Below are positions 1 through 11,200 of a DNA stretch of 47,248 bases, one piece after another. The notes below the pieces were generated by a model, which saw only the letters and a program-made list of their open reading frames with translations, was not told where the DNA came from and made no database searches. Origin of the DNA: Roseibacillus sp. (GTDB taxonomy: Bacteria > Verrucomicrobiota > Verrucomicrobiia > Verrucomicrobiales > Akkermansiaceae). Position numbers and translations under genes: made by a program. How positions within the stretch are numbered: position 1 is the stretch's first letter; each line of letters starts with the position of its first letter. The stretch spans positions 185,368 to 232,615 of the forward strand of contig NZAC01000002.1 of NCBI GenBank assembly GCA_002686085.1. Direction: 5' to 3'.

Positions 1-2315
1 GCTGCGGTAGTCCATACGGCATGCTGGACAGTATCGAGGCCCTCAGCAATCGGAGCTGTTCCAGTAGACACTAGTTCTTTTGCAGCAGCAGGGTTCGATT
101 GAAATTCCTGCGTCGCCATGGATACCAGATGCTTCATGATATGACGTTCCTTCTCATCCGGTTTTCGCGAAAGGGCCTCACGGTAGATGAACTCAAGGCG
201 GTCGTCGATGCTTGGCCCTCCTTCGGAAAGAATACGGGCGGAAAAAACGCGGGCAGCCTCTACGAAAGATGGGTCGTTGAGGAGGGTCATCGCGGCAATC
301 GGGGTATTGGAACGGGGGCGCTCGGCGGTACACTCTTCACGAGTGGGAGCGTCAAAGGCGCGCAGCATGGGGTGGAGAAACTGTCGTTGCCAATGCACAT
401 AGACTCCGCGGCGCCACTGGCGGTCATCAGCATGATGAGCATATTTGCGTCCGGGGAAATTGAGGTGCTTGTAGTAGCCCAGTGGTTGGTAGGGCTTTGC
501 ACTGGCACCGCCGTAGCTCGTCCGCAGGAGGCCCGAGATTGCCAGTGCGTTATCACGGATAGTTTCCGCAGGGAGGCGGTAACGTGATTGCCGTGCCAAC
601 AGTCGGTTGTAGGGATCTCGTTCTCGCAGCTCCACGGTTGCAAGTGAGCTTTGCCTGTAGGTCCGGCTAGTGACGAGAAGTGCCATCATATGCTTAATGT
701 CCCAACCGGACTGGTAGAATTCAACTGCGAGATTATCGAGGAGCTCGGGATGTACAGGGGCTTCTCCCTGCCCGCCGAAGTCATCAAGTCGCTTTGAAAT
801 GCCAGAACCAAATACGAGGTACCAGAATCGGTTGACCATGACGCGGGCAGTCAGGCCTCCCGTCCCGCTTGTTGGGTCCGTCAGCCAGTTTGCAAGGTCA
901 AGCCGGTTCAAACGCCTTGATTTGACGGAGTGTCCGGGTTTCTCCAGAAAAGTGGGGAACGCAGGCTCCACCACCGGGCCACTCTCATCGAGCCAGTCTC
1001 CTCTCGGAAGAATACGAATCGTACGCGGCTTGGTTGCGACCGTAATCATCGTCTTCCGTTGCGCTTTTTTCAGCACGGCCAGTTCCGCCTTGAGGCTTTC
1101 CTGCTCCTCCTGACTAGCAAATGATTGAGAAGACAGTTTGCTCTCGAGCTCCGCGAGGCGCAAGCGCTCGCGCTTCGAGTGGACATCGATTTCAGGGGGC
1201 CGCCTCGTTGGCAGATTATTGGTTCCAACCCGGAAATGCTGAGCTTCGTCGATATCAGCAAAAAAGGCCCCCAGCGCGTAAAAGTCTCTGGCGGTGTAGG
1301 GGTCATACTTATGGTCATGACACTGGGCACAACCCACGGTTGCACCCATCCAGACATTGGAGAGGTTCCGAACCCGGTCCGCAAAGTAGATGGCTAGATA
1401 TTCCTTGGCCTGAACTCCGCCCTCGTGTGAGGTCTGGAGAAGACGATTGTAGCCTGTGGCGATTTTCTGGTCGATTGTAGGGGATTCGAGAAGATCTCCT
1501 GCCAATTGCTCCCGGGTGAACTGATCGAAGGGCATATTGTCGTTGAATGCATCAATGACGTAGTCCCGGTAGGGAGAAATACTGTGATCCTGATCTCCAT
1601 GATATCCGCAGGTATCTGCGTAGCGCACAAGGTCGAGCCAGTACATCGCCATGCGCTCACCAAAATGAGGAGAGGAGAGAAGATCCTGGACTGTCTTTTC
1701 CAGGCAGGAGGAGGGGTCATGCTTCCAGGCTTTCAGGAAGCGTTCGACTTCTTGCGGTGAGGGAGGAAGGCCAATCAGGTCAAAATGAAGGCGTCGGACG
1801 AGGGTCACAGGATCAGTGTCCGGAGCGGGTTTCAGCCCCTCACGGTCGAGACGGTCCACAATGAAGTTGTCAATCCAGTTTGCGGGCCAATCAGAAATCC
1901 GGGCCTCCGGGACAGGGTGCGTTTCTGGAGGCCGATAGGACCAGGGCTCGGCGTAGCCGCCTCCCTGTTTAATCCATTGGCGGAGGAGAGTTCTCTGCTC
2001 AGCGCTGAGCGCCTTGTTCGCGTCGGGTGGGGGCATGACTTCCTCCGGGTCATTGCTGAAAATGCGGTGAATGATCTCACTGTCATCTGGCCTGCCGGGA
2101 ACGAGGGCATCACCAATGTCACCGCCCTTCAGCGCCCCCTCTTCTGTATCCAGCCGCAGTTTGCCCTTACGGTCGTGCTCGTCGGGGCCGTGACAGGCGA
2201 AACAGTGGTCCGACAGAATAGGGCGGATATCCCGGTTAAAATCGACCTCGGCGAAAAGTCCACCGGCCGAGAGGACAGCGGTGATCAGTTGAAGGGCCGG
2301 TGGGTTGCGGAACAT
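1..2315 (-). CDS. PSCyt1-DUF1549-DUF1553 protein, C-terminus cut by the window edge
   Basis: The reading frame is open from an ATG at 2315 to the window edge, giving about 771 visible residues and no stop. Residues 1-22 are a signal peptide. A c-type cytochrome motif CFACHG (C38-H42) follows, as in the planctomycete cytochrome C domain. DUF1549 comes next (conserved text such as SSPHFGERMAMYWLDLVRYA and a second haem-like motif CAQCHDHKYDP), then DUF1553 (LTARVMVNRFWYLVFG; HPELLDNLAVEFYQSGWDIK). The family is exported and haem-associated; its biochemical role is not established. It is the last visible gene of the minus-strand operon, 55 bases after the WD40 gene. Since these proteins usually pair with DUF1501, a DUF1501 gene may lie just left of the window. 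Family assignment is sure, function unknown. Confidence 0.9.
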   Translation of the reverse strand, partial: MFRNPPALQLITAVLSAGGLFAEVDFNRDIRPILSDHCFACHGPDEHDRKGKLRLDTEEGALKGGDIGDALVPGRPDDSEIIHRIFSNDPEEVMPPPDANKALSAEQRTLLRQWIKQGGGYAEPWSYRPPETHPVPEARISDWPANWIDNFIVDRLDREGLKPAPDTDPVTLVRRLHFDLIGLPPSPQEVERFLKAWKHDPSSCLEKTVQDLLSSPHFGERMAMYWLDLVRYADTCGYHGDQDHSISPYRDYVIDAFNDNMPFDQFTREQLAGDLLESPTIDQKIATGYNRLLQTSHEGGVQAKEYLAIYFADRVRNLSNVWMGATVGCAQCHDHKYDPYTARDFYALGAFFADIDEAQHFRVGTNNLPTRRPPEIDVHSKRERLRLAELESKLSSQSFASQEEQESLKAELAVLKKAQRKTMITVATKPRTIRILPRGDWLDESGPVVEPAFPTFLEKPGHSVKSRRLNRLDLANWLTDPTSGTGGLTARVMVNRFWYLVFGSGISKRLDDFGGQGEAPVHPELLDNLAVEFYQSGWDIKHMMALLVTSRTYRQSSLATVELRERDPYNRLLARQSRYRLPAETIRDNALAISGLLRTSYGGASAKPYQPLGYYKHLNFPGRKYAHHADDRQWRRGVYVHWQRQFLHPMLRAFDAPTREECTAERPRSNTPIAAMTLLNDPSFVEAARVFSARILSEGGPSIDDRLEFIYREALSRKPDEKERHIMKHLVSMATQEFQSNPAAAKELVSTGTAPIAEGLDTVQHAVWTTA

Positions 2316-2370
2316 CCATGCAAGGTTAGCTTCCTACCAGCGCGATGCAATGGAGGACTGACGAAAGAAG

Positions 2371-3444
2371 TCAGCTGACTGCTACCTTCAGGACCTTGAC
2401 CCTACCCCAATCAGACTTTTCGATGTCCTTCTTTTCCTTGGGTTGCCCCGAGCTTCCCCCGAGATAAAGCCGGGTCCCGTCTTCATTCCAGACGGCCTTG
2501 CTTACTCGCATCTTCGTGTCAGTGGATGCGAGGAGTGAGCCGGTGGAAAGGTCGAAAATGGCCGTGTTCCATTGGCCCTTGAATAGCCTTCCGGCCATCG
2601 CAAAGATTTTTCCTCCGGGGTGAATCGCGACAGTTTCCATGAGGCCCTGCCCGATTTCACTATCGTTGGCACTCGCGACTCGCTGAGCGGCATCGCCCTG
2701 CCATTGCCAACGCTCCCATAATTGCTTGCCGTTTCCGGCAGCGGGATCGCGGGTGCTACCCATTCCCGCGAGCAGGACTTCGGAATCGTCCGGTGAAAAC
2801 GCGAGTGAAAAAATGCCGCCGGTAAAATAGTGGCCCTTGATGATGCCCCAGCCGGTGAAATTCCCTGTCTCTATCCGGGCAACTTCCTTTGCAGTCTCAA
2901 GGCTCCAGATGCGGACTTCTCCCATGAGATTGCCTGCCGCGAGAAACCTTCCGTCATTGCTGAATGCCACGGATTCCACAGGTGGGATGTGAGCAAAGTG
3001 GTGAGCTTCTCTACCGGTAAGCACGTCGTAGACCCGGACCGATGGTTCTTTTTCAGAAGCAGGTTCGTATTTATAACCACCGCAGAGATATTGACCAGTA
3101 GTGGAGGCGATGAACCTGCCGTCCGGGGACATTGTACTCTGCCAGGACCAGAAGTCATGGGCCTTCACCTCGCGAGTCGTCTTCTTCGTTTCGGGATTAA
3201 TCCAGAGTAGACGGCCATCGTAACCTGCAGAAACCAGCTCCCGGTTTGCCGGGGACCAGTTTACCCCGGAGGCGTAATTCTTATGTTCAGCAAGCTTCAC
3301 CGGCTTACTCCACCGAATCTGTGGTAGAGAATAGATACCTCCGTCGAAGCACGCCGCGTAGAAGCGGTTGTCTTCACCCCGCGCCAGTGAAAGGCAGTGT
3401 GTGGGCAGCTTGAAGGAAGTGCTTTTGGCGATTTCGACTTTCAC
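2371..3444 (-). CDS. WD40-repeat beta-propeller protein
   Basis: This 357-residue protein is built of WD40-type blades. Recognisable units include YASGVNWSPANRELVSAGYD, PPVESVAFSNDGRFLAAGN followed by GEVRIWSLETAKEVARI, and IFSLAFSPDDSEVLLAG. WD40 propellers act as binding scaffolds, and no catalytic motif is visible. The N-terminus (MKVEIAKSTSFKLP) has no signal peptide or lipobox, so it is predicted to be cytoplasmic although its operon neighbours are exported. Its start overlaps the stop of the upstream DUF1501 gene by 4 bases (ATGA), which points to translational coupling. WD40 domains are known beside or fused to planctomycete cytochrome proteins, so a partner role is likely but inferred. 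Confidence 0.85.
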   Translation of the reverse strand: MKVEIAKSTSFKLPTHCLSLARGEDNRFYAACFDGGIYSLPQIRWSKPVKLAEHKNYASGVNWSPANRELVSAGYDGRLLWINPETKKTTREVKAHDFWSWQSTMSPDGRFIASTTGQYLCGGYKYEPASEKEPSVRVYDVLTGREAHHFAHIPPVESVAFSNDGRFLAAGNLMGEVRIWSLETAKEVARIETGNFTGWGIIKGHYFTGGIFSLAFSPDDSEVLLAGMGSTRDPAAGNGKQLWERWQWQGDAAQRVASANDSEIGQGLMETVAIHPGGKIFAMAGRLFKGQWNTAIFDLSTGSLLASTDTKMRVSKAVWNEDGTRLYLGGSSGQPKEKKDIEKSDWGRVKVLKVAVS

Positions 3445-4757
3445 GCAAGCACCTCCCTGATTGGCTCTGATTGATCCTCCACGTAGTGAAAATTTGGGAG
3501 GGTGGGTATTTGGAACTCCCCGTGAGGGTCGATCCCAAGTGCGGAAAAGATTGTCGCGAAGAGGTTCTGCTCGTTGAAGGCCTCGCCAGCAACGTCAAAT
3601 CCCAGCTTGTCCGTTGCTCCTACCACTGCCCCTTCGGCGATTCCGCTTCCAAACATGGACAGGCTCCAGGCGTTGGGATAGTGATCCCTGCCGCGTGCCG
3701 CGTTGAGCCAAGGGGTGCGTCCGAACTCACCCATTGCGATCACCAGGGTATCATCCAGCATGCCCCGGTCCTCGAGGTCACGGTGAAGCTGGTAGATAAT
3801 ATTGTCCAGGTCCGGAACGACCATCTGGTAAATCTCGTGGTTAAAGACATGGCAGTCCCATGGCATTCCATTGGCGACCATGACAAAGGGGGCTCCTTCT
3901 TCGACGAGGTTCCGAGCGAGGAGAGTGTGCTGACCGAAAGCGCCGGGCCCGTAGCGCTCCCGGTCTTTCTGTGGAAGGCGATCCAGATCAAACAGGTGGG
4001 CACAGCTCATGAGGCCCTTGACTCGCTCGTAGACAGCGTTGTGCGAGGAGGCGGCTTTACTCTTTGTATCGTTCTCGAACTTCTTGCTTAAGAACCTTCT
4101 TAGTTGTTCGCGAGCCTCGTGATCATCAGTTGTGATGGAATCAAGTTTGTCGACGTTCGGAATCCCAAACTCTCCGCCGGTTCGCACAGGAGAATACTCT
4201 GCGCCAAGCCATCCCGCCCAGTTTCCCGCCTTGAACCCCTTGAATTCATTTCCTTCCGGACAAGGGTCGAGGAGAATGAAGTTTGGAATCGGGCTATCCA
4301 GTTGTCCCAACTGCTGAGAGAGCACGGAGCCAAGAGTTGGACGGGTAAATGGAGGCCTGGGCGAGTGGCCCCTTTGAAGAAGATTGATGGCCTGCGTATG
4401 TTCGCGGGCGCTTGTTTTCATGGAGCGAATGACTGCGGTCTTGTGGGCGATGGACGCACATTTGGGCATGAGTTCGCTGAAGTGAATTCCGGGGATGGAA
4501 GTCGGGATGGATCCGAAAGGGCCGCTGGTCGTCGTGCCCGGTTTGGGGTCCCACGTTTCAAACTGACTGGGGCCACCGCACAGCCAGAGGAGGATGCACC
4601 GTTTTTGTGTTTTTTTTGCAGCCTCTGCAAAAGCAGGATTGGAAAACAGGCCCGCCCAGCTGAGCGAGGAAATGGCGCCTGCCGTCATTCCCTCGAGAAA
4701 ACGCCTCCGGTGAAGGCCATGCTCCGGATTGCCACAATTCTGTCGGGCCCCGTTCAT
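3441..4757 (-). CDS. DUF1501 family exported protein
   Basis: This 438-residue protein starts with a Tat-type signal: RRRFLEG at residues 17-23, then a hydrophobic stretch ending near AFAEA. DUF1501 signatures follow: LWLCGGPSQFETWDPKPG, an IRSMKTSAREHTQA stretch, then DTLVIAMGEFGRTP and GRDHYPNAWS near the C-terminus. DUF1501 belongs to the alkaline phosphatase/sulfatase fold superfamily, but no activity has been assigned, and I see no formylglycine-type CxPSR motif. The ATG shares one base with the stop of the upstream DUF1549/1553 gene (TAATG), so the pair is translationally coupled. Tat export suggests folding, perhaps with metal, before crossing the membrane. Confidence 0.92.
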   Translation of the reverse strand: MNGARQNCGNPEHGLHRRRFLEGMTAGAISSLSWAGLFSNPAFAEAAKKTQKRCILLWLCGGPSQFETWDPKPGTTTSGPFGSIPTSIPGIHFSELMPKCASIAHKTAVIRSMKTSAREHTQAINLLQRGHSPRPPFTRPTLGSVLSQQLGQLDSPIPNFILLDPCPEGNEFKGFKAGNWAGWLGAEYSPVRTGGEFGIPNVDKLDSITTDDHEAREQLRRFLSKKFENDTKSKAASSHNAVYERVKGLMSCAHLFDLDRLPQKDRERYGPGAFGQHTLLARNLVEEGAPFVMVANGMPWDCHVFNHEIYQMVVPDLDNIIYQLHRDLEDRGMLDDTLVIAMGEFGRTPWLNAARGRDHYPNAWSLSMFGSGIAEGAVVGATDKLGFDVAGEAFNEQNLFATIFSALGIDPHGEFQIPTLPNFHYVEDQSEPIREVLA

Positions 4758-6760
4758 TAGTGATTCATGCGGAATTCTGCGCTGTTGAAGAGGGCCCAGA
4801 GGATTTGCTGGATCGCGGAAGGTTGGCGGTCTGCTCTTTGTGTGAGATAGGAAACAGTGTGAGCACGTTCTTCCTCGTCGGGAAGTCTTCCGAGGGTTGC
4901 GAGGAAGAGCTCCTCGGTGATAGCTTCGTTGTCTCCGCGTTCGTTGAGGAGGGCTGCGAGTGGAAGTTCCGTCGAACTGAGGATCTTTTCAACGACTTTT
5001 CCGTTTGCGGCAAACATGGCCTGCTGCACGGAAGGAGAGAAAGTCTCGGCGAAGATGTCAGGGTAGGTTTTCACAAATTCGTTCCGGTAGGTATTTTCCT
5101 GAGCGACGGTTCCATCCTCCCGAGCCTCGCCCCCAAGGGCCACCAGAATTGATCGATAGAGATGTTCAGCGGGAAGCGGCTTATCGATTCCCCGTGCAAA
5201 ACTTTCCGGAGCGGGAGGGATTTCCGCCGGATGGTTCGTCGAGAGGGAGTATGCTTTGCTGTTTAGAATGGCCCGGCATGTCCTGCGGAGATTAAATCCA
5301 TTTTCAGCGAAGTCATTGGCCAGCCAGTTGAGCAATAAGGGATGGCTTGGAGGGTGAGCCGAGTTCATCTTGTCTGCCGGATGCACGATTCCGCGCCCTA
5401 TCAGTAGAGCCCAGAGGCGATTGACGATAGCTCTGGAGAAGGCGGGGTTATTGTCCAAGGCAAGGCGTGCGAGTTCCTTCCGGCGGGAGAATTTCGGGAG
5501 TGGGGCCTTTTCCACCTTCGTTGTAATCACTGGTTTGTCGCCTTTTTTCTTGGGTTTTGGAGGGTTAATCCAGTCTCCAGGAGGGCTTACGATGTAGTTT
5601 TTCAGATCGTCCTTGTCTCGGCGGCCCTCCGGCTCCACGACAGTTTGACCGGTTAGGAATACCAGTTCACTTTCACTACTCTCCCCCTCAAGGTTGGCGA
5701 ACTTGTTATAGCCACCCGCAGCGCGTTCTCCGAGTCCTGGGCCGTCACTGGTGGTGACGTTGCGAGTGCGATCGAAAAAGGCGACCAGCCCCCAGTAATG
5801 CTTCTGCTCAATTTCTGGAGCCACCGGATGGTCATGACATTGGGCGCATTGAAGCTGCGTTCCAAACAGGGCAGACGCAGTGGTGGTTGCCATTTTTCCT
5901 GCATCATTGTCTTGCTCGTAAAGAAACCATGATGCGCCTTGTTCCTCGGGGCTTTCCGGGCGAGCCACAATAAAATCATAGCCTACCTTGTTCCAAGGGC
6001 GGTTGGTCTGGAAGACCCAGCGCAAGTAGGGCAGGAAGTGTTTTTCCCGGTCGGTCCGTTTTGCTCCTCCAGATCCTGATCGACCGAGAAGCACAGCGTT
6101 AAAGATTTCTGCGAAGTGGCGTGCGTGAGCAGTACTATTAAGTAAATCATCAACCAAGGCCTGTCGCCGGTCAGGCCGTGTATCTGCGAGGAAACGAGCA
6201 CGCTCTTCTCTGGTGGGAATCCGTCCCAGCAGGTCAAGAGTGATCCGGCGTAGGAACGCTCCGTCATCAATGGAAGGAGAGGGCGAAAGATCTTGTTCGT
6301 CCCACTGTTTCCGGAGGAGAAAATCAATCGCCTGGTCAGGTGACAGGTTCGGTGGCAGTATTTCTACCAGATCCTCCGGAATGGGATCGTCGCTGGTGTT
6401 CTCCTGAGAGTGAAAGTGGGTGACCCATTCTCGCATGCGGCTGATTTCCGCCTGACTGAGCTGTCCTTTCGGGGGCATATGAGGATCAGCCCCGGGATGG
6501 AGTTGAGAGACTAGCCGGCTCTTTTCCGGCTCGCCCGGCACAAGGACCGGGCCGCCCTCTCCTCCTTCGAGAAGGCCCTTGAGCGAACGAAGGTCGAGGC
6601 CGCCTTTTTTCTTAGCCCCCCCGTGGCACTTGATGCAGTGCTCTTTCAGAAGCGGGGCAAGTTCATCGAACTGACCGGCCTCGCCAACCAAGGGCAGGAG
6701 CGCGAGGATCAGGTAGTTGATGGAGTGGAGTTTCAATGCTTGGCAACAATAGCGGGCCAT
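4757..6760 (-). CDS. PSCyt1-DUF1549-DUF1553 protein (short form)
   Basis: A 667-residue exported protein. A hydrophobic segment at about residues 13-28 is followed by CIKCHGG (C42-H46) and the MPPKGQLSQAEI stretch that closes the planctomycete cytochrome domain. DUF1549 follows (FLRRITLDLLGRIPTREERA; CAQCHDHPV), then DUF1553 (FSRAIVNRLWALLIGRGIVH; HPLLLNWLANDFAENGFNLR). Unlike the two other DUF1549/1553 genes whose middle region can be read fully, it has no lectin-like insert between the two domains, which accounts for its short length. It is coupled by a one-base overlap to the following DUF1501 gene and lies 59 bases downstream of another DUF1501 gene. Haem binding is predicted from CxxCH; the substrate is unknown. 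Confidence 0.92.
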   Translation of the reverse strand: MARYCCQALKLHSINYLILALLPLVGEAGQFDELAPLLKEHCIKCHGGAKKKGGLDLRSLKGLLEGGEGGPVLVPGEPEKSRLVSQLHPGADPHMPPKGQLSQAEISRMREWVTHFHSQENTSDDPIPEDLVEILPPNLSPDQAIDFLLRKQWDEQDLSPSPSIDDGAFLRRITLDLLGRIPTREERARFLADTRPDRRQALVDDLLNSTAHARHFAEIFNAVLLGRSGSGGAKRTDREKHFLPYLRWVFQTNRPWNKVGYDFIVARPESPEEQGASWFLYEQDNDAGKMATTTASALFGTQLQCAQCHDHPVAPEIEQKHYWGLVAFFDRTRNVTTSDGPGLGERAAGGYNKFANLEGESSESELVFLTGQTVVEPEGRRDKDDLKNYIVSPPGDWINPPKPKKKGDKPVITTKVEKAPLPKFSRRKELARLALDNNPAFSRAIVNRLWALLIGRGIVHPADKMNSAHPPSHPLLLNWLANDFAENGFNLRRTCRAILNSKAYSLSTNHPAEIPPAPESFARGIDKPLPAEHLYRSILVALGGEAREDGTVAQENTYRNEFVKTYPDIFAETFSPSVQQAMFAANGKVVEKILSSTELPLAALLNERGDNEAITEELFLATLGRLPDEEERAHTVSYLTQRADRQPSAIQQILWALFNSAEFRMNH

Positions 6761-6819
6761 TCGGACGGCGCAATCGCGTCTTCATGCGGCCAATGGAACC
6801 CTCTCCGGGAGCCACCCAC

Positions 6820-8283
6820 TCATGCTAGGATGGGGCTGACAGGCTGAACCTGTTCAACGCCCGTCAGGCGCTGGTCAAGACCCTGATGCCGGACGGTGAA
6901 GCGGCTGTGATCGATACCCATACAGTGAAGAATGGTGGCATTGAGCTCGTTGAGATGCACAGGATTTTCTGTGATATTATAGCTGAAATCATCGGTTTCG
7001 CCGTAGGTCATTCCGGCCTTGATCCCTCCCCCGGCCATCCACATGCAGAAGTTGCGCGGGTGATGGTCTCTACCGTAGCTCTCCCGGGTCAGTTTTCCCT
7101 GACAGTAGGCAGTACGCCCGAATTCGCCACCAAAGACAACAAGTGTGTCCTCAAGCATTCCCCGTTCCTTCAAGTCCTTGATCAGGGCTGCGGTTGGCTG
7201 ATCTACATCAAGACACTGATTCTTGATTTCCTTGGGCAGATTGCCGTGCTGATCCCAGCCCCTGTGAAGGACCTGAACGACTCGAACCCCTCGTTCAATG
7301 AGCCGACGGGTCAGGAGCGCAGAGTGGGCAAATGTGCCGGGCCTCTGAGAGTTTGGTCCATACATCTCGAGTGTCGCCTTACTTTCTCCCTTCAAATCAG
7401 TCAGCTCCGGCACGCTGCGTTGCATTCGGAACGCCATCTCATACTGGGCAATTCTCGTCTGAGTCTCCGGGTCTCCAAAACGTTCGAAGGACTTTTCGTT
7501 GAGTTGTCCCAGAGCGTCGAGCATGGTTCTCCGGTCGTCGGAAGACACCCCGGGGGGGTTCTTCACGTAGAGAACAGGATCTCCTGCGCTCCTCAGTTTG
7601 ACGCCGTCATATTTCGAGGGCAGAAAGCCACTGGTCCACATACGGCTGAATAGTGCCTGACTTGGGTTCTTCACCGTTGGTGTAAAGACAACAAATGCGG
7701 GTAGATTCTGGCTCTCGCTGCCCAGGCCATAGCTGAGCCACGAACCGAGACTTGGTCTGCCGGGGACTTCACTGCCCGTCATGACGAAGGTGCAGGCAGG
7801 GTCATGATTGATTGCCTCGGTATGAACCGATTTGATCATGGTGATCTCATCCGCAATACCCTTCATGTGGGGAACGAGTTCGCTCATGAGGATTCCTGAT
7901 TGGCCACAGCGTTCAAATCCAAATCTACTTGGGGCTACCGGAAAGCGTTTTTGCCCGCTGGTCATGGTCGTGATTCGCTGGCCGTTGCGGACAGAATCGG
8001 GGAGCTCCTTGTCGAAGAATTGCTCCATCTGTGGTTTATGATCGAAAAGATCCTGCTGCGCAGGGGCCCCGTTCATGTGCAGGTAAATGAGATTCTTGGC
8101 CTTGGGAGCAAAGTGGGGAAGACCGGGAAGTGCAGGATGAATATCGGTCTGCGTGGGGAGGTCTTTAGCGAGGGCTTTCTGTGAAAGGAGCTGAGCAAGG
8201 GCGATACCCCCTACTTTAAGTCCAGCGCCTTGGAAGAACTGGCGGCGCGACTGGTGCAAGTGGTATTCGAGAGCAGGATCCAT
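6820..8283 (-). CDS. DUF1501 family exported protein
   Basis: A 487-residue protein with a twin-arginine signal ([12 protein letters not shown]13-R14) and the usual DUF1501 blocks: [72 protein letters not shown] and [16 protein letters not shown] followed by [19 protein letters not shown]. This is the long subtype that pairs with long DUF1549/1553 proteins; the DUF1501 at 28793-30193 is of the same kind. It begins 7 bases after the stop of the 1025-residue DUF1549/1553 gene, so the two are almost certainly cotranscribed. The GEFGRT and GRDHHP histidine/aspartate clusters resemble metal-binding positions of the alkaline phosphatase superfamily; that role is inferred. Confidence 0.93.
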   Translation of the reverse strand: MDPALEYHLHQSRRQFFQGAGLKVGGIALAQLLSQKALAKDLPTQTDIHPALPGLPHFAPKAKNLIYLHMNGAPAQQDLFDHKPQMEQFFDKELPDSVRNGQRITTMTSGQKRFPVAPSRFGFERCGQSGILMSELVPHMKGIADEITMIKSVHTEAINHDPACTFVMTGSEVPGRPSLGSWLSYGLGSESQNLPAFVVFTPTVKNPSQALFSRMWTSGFLPSKYDGVKLRSAGDPVLYVKNPPGVSSDDRRTMLDALGQLNEKSFERFGDPETQTRIAQYEMAFRMQRSVPELTDLKGESKATLEMYGPNSQRPGTFAHSALLTRRLIERGVRVVQVLHRGWDQHGNLPKEIKNQCLDVDQPTAALIKDLKERGMLEDTLVVFGGEFGRTAYCQGKLTRESYGRDHHPRNFCMWMAGGGIKAGMTYGETDDFSYNITENPVHLNELNATILHCMGIDHSRFTVRHQGLDQRLTGVEQVQPVSPILA

Positions 8284-8290
8284 GAAGAGC

Positions 8291-11200
8291 TTAATTCTTG
8301 TTGACTACCTCATCGAGATTGAGGAGCAGGTTTGCGATCAGGGTCCATGCAGCCAATTCGCTGGCTACGATATCTGGGTCTGGCGGGCTGTCCCCAAAAT
8401 TGATGAGTTCGGTAGCAGCTTCCACGTCGTCCAAATAACGCTCCCGGTGTGCCTGTAGAGCGTTGAGTAGGATCTGAGCCTCTTCTGCAGAGGGGTAGCG
8501 GGCCGTTACGAGTCGCCAAGCCCATCGGGCGCGGTCCCCGGGATTGGCGCCTCCCTCCTTGAGAATACGCTGGGCTAGTGCCCGTGCCGCTTCGACGTGC
8601 TGGACATCATTCATCAGATGCAGAGCCTGCATGGGGGTGTTGCTCCGTCCTCGTATTGCACAGCTTTGCTCCCTGTTAGGGCCGTCAAACGTAGCCATGA
8701 ATGGAGGCGGAGCAGTGCGCTTGAGAAAAGTATAAAGGCTCCTCCGATACAAATCATCGCCTTTTCCCTGTTTGTAGTTTCGGGTGTTACTGGAGGCGAA
8801 GCCCACCGGCTCCCAGATGTTGGGTGGTTGGTAGGGGCGCACACCACGCCCTCCGATTCTTGAAACCATGAGGCCGCTGAGGTTCAGGGCCTGATCGCGA
8901 ATGACCTCGGCGTCCAGACGGTGACGGGGGCCCCTTGCCAGAAGGCGATTTTCGGGGTCTCGTTCCTGTAGTGCAGCTGAGGTAACAGAGCTCTGGAGGT
9001 AGGCGTGGCTGGTCATGATACGTTTTACGAGCTGTTTGATATTCCAGCCCTCTTCGACGAATTGGATCGCTAGCCAGTCCAATAATTCGGGATGACTGGG
9101 GAACTCTCCCTGAGTCCCAAAATCTGCACTGGTTTTGACCAGTCCGATACCAAAGAACTGTTGCCAGAAACGGTTGACTGCGACGCGCGCCGTCAGCGGA
9201 TGTCTGCCGTTTACCAGCCAGTCGGCGAGGTCGAGGCGATTGTAATCGCGGCCCTCTGGTTTTTCTGGAAGCGGGGGAAGGAAGGCGGGGACGCTGCGGG
9301 TGACCTTTTCGCCGGGGTTGTCATATTCACCCCGTTTCATGACGAAGCTATCTCGCTGCTTAGGTAGATCAGCCATTACAAAAGTCACTGCAGTCTGCTT
9401 CTTAAGGGCTTCTTTCTCTTGGAGCACCTTGGTCCTTTCCTCCTGGAGCGGTTTCAGCCCGGTAATTTCTCCAGCATAGATATGACCGAGCCAATGATGA
9501 AATATACGCTGAGTCTCGGATTCCAGCCATTGGGCAGGATCCTTGCCTTTCACGGTTTTCTGGAGCTCTCCGGGAAGGGTATTATTTCTCTCCTTTTCGT
9601 TCTGCGATTTCCACGCACTCCATGAAAAAGAGGGGTCAGAAGCAGGGTTGGTGTCGACCCTGCCACCGGATTGATCCCAGTATACTTTTCCATCGAATTG
9701 AGTGAAAGCCCAACCGTTGAGCTTGGATCCCGGTTTGAGACCGATCCTTGCAATATCGACTTCCAGACGGACCCACTTGCCCACTGCGGGGAGCTCGCCC
9801 ATGCGCTGACGGCTGGCTGTGTCTTGCTTGCCCCAATCTATGAGGTCTTCTCCCCAGTAGGCGCGATGCTCCCACGAGCCATCATTGAATTGCAGCATGA
9901 TTTGTCGTGGAGGGTTGTCGGGGTCGAGGTAGACATGGGTGAAAAGGCTCATGCCCCGCTCAATACCGAGGGGAGGGGTAGCACCGGTGAAGTAGTGCTG
10001 GCTCAATCCCTTCGCCTCCCGAACATGCGCGCGTTCACCGGTAAAAACGGGTTCCGGATGGGCAACGAATTTCCAGGGAGTATTACCAGCTGCGACGGCC
10101 TTGGGAGGTAGGCCGTCCTCGATCCAGACGATTGTCTTGTCGGCGGGGCTCGGTGGTTCCGGAAGTCCTGCCGGGTCCTTGTAATCGATAGATTGAACCA
10201 GCTCGGCGATACGTTTTCCAAGAGCTGCGATTTTGGTGTCCAGCTCAGCCAGCTTTGACTGAGCGCCCGGGGCGGGCACCTGAATGACAGGTGGGGTATC
10301 GAGCTTATTGCCATCGAGAGCCGGGTCGGCCGTGCTGTGAAAAAAGGAATACATGGAGTAGTATTCCTTCGTGGAAATGGGGTCAAATTTGTGGTCATGG
10401 CAGACTGCGCAACCGGCGGTCAACCCCATCCAAACCTCCACGGTCGTGGAAGTTCGTTCAACCGCATTGCGGTAGATCCATTCCTTGTTAATGCTTCCGC
10501 CTTCTCCAGTGGTGACATTGCACCGGTTGAATCCCGATGCGATTTTCTGATCGAGGGTTGCGCCGGGTATCAAGTCTCCGGCTAGTTGCCAGCGGGTGAA
10601 TTCTGCGAAACTAATATTCTGGTTGAATGCCCGTACCACCCAGTCCCGGTAGGGCCACATGGAGCGCTCATTATCGAGATGAAGGCCGTGGGTGTCCGCA
10701 TAGCGGGCCAGATCCAGCCAGTAACGTGCCATATGTTCGCCATAGGACGGGCGCTTCGTCAGGCTTTCAATCAGTTGCTCGATTGCTTCAGGAGACGGGT
10801 CTGCGAGGAAGGCGTCGATTTCCTCGGGACGAGGGGGGAGCCCGATGAGATCGAGATAAATTCGCCGGATGAGGGTTTCAGGCTGGGCGAGAGGGGCGGG
10901 TTCCAGTCCTTCGCTTTTGAGACGACGTTGCAAGAAGAAGTCAATGGGGTTGCGGGCGCCCTCCGGAACGGGAGATTTTTGAGGAGCAATAAAAGACCAG
11001 TGTTCCTCGTAGACTGCTCCCTGAAGGATCCATTCTTTCAAGAGGTCTTTTTCAGCGGCGGAAAGCTTCTTGTGGGAGTCGGGGGGCGGCATGACCTCGT
11101 CTGGATCCTGAGAAAGAATCCGGATCCACGCCTCACTGTTGTCGAGGTCGCCGGGCACGATAGCCTGTGCGCCGTTACGCTCTCCGAGAGCACCTTCATG

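Noticed and set aside
2369-2380. Perfect palindrome AGTCAGCTGACT overlapping the WD40 stop codon.
   Set aside because: It is short, has no flanking symmetry or T-tract, and could be chance.
6886-7653. Plus-strand open frame of 255 codons.
   Set aside because: Antisense to the DUF1501 gene at 6820-8283, which has the Tat signal and all conserved blocks.
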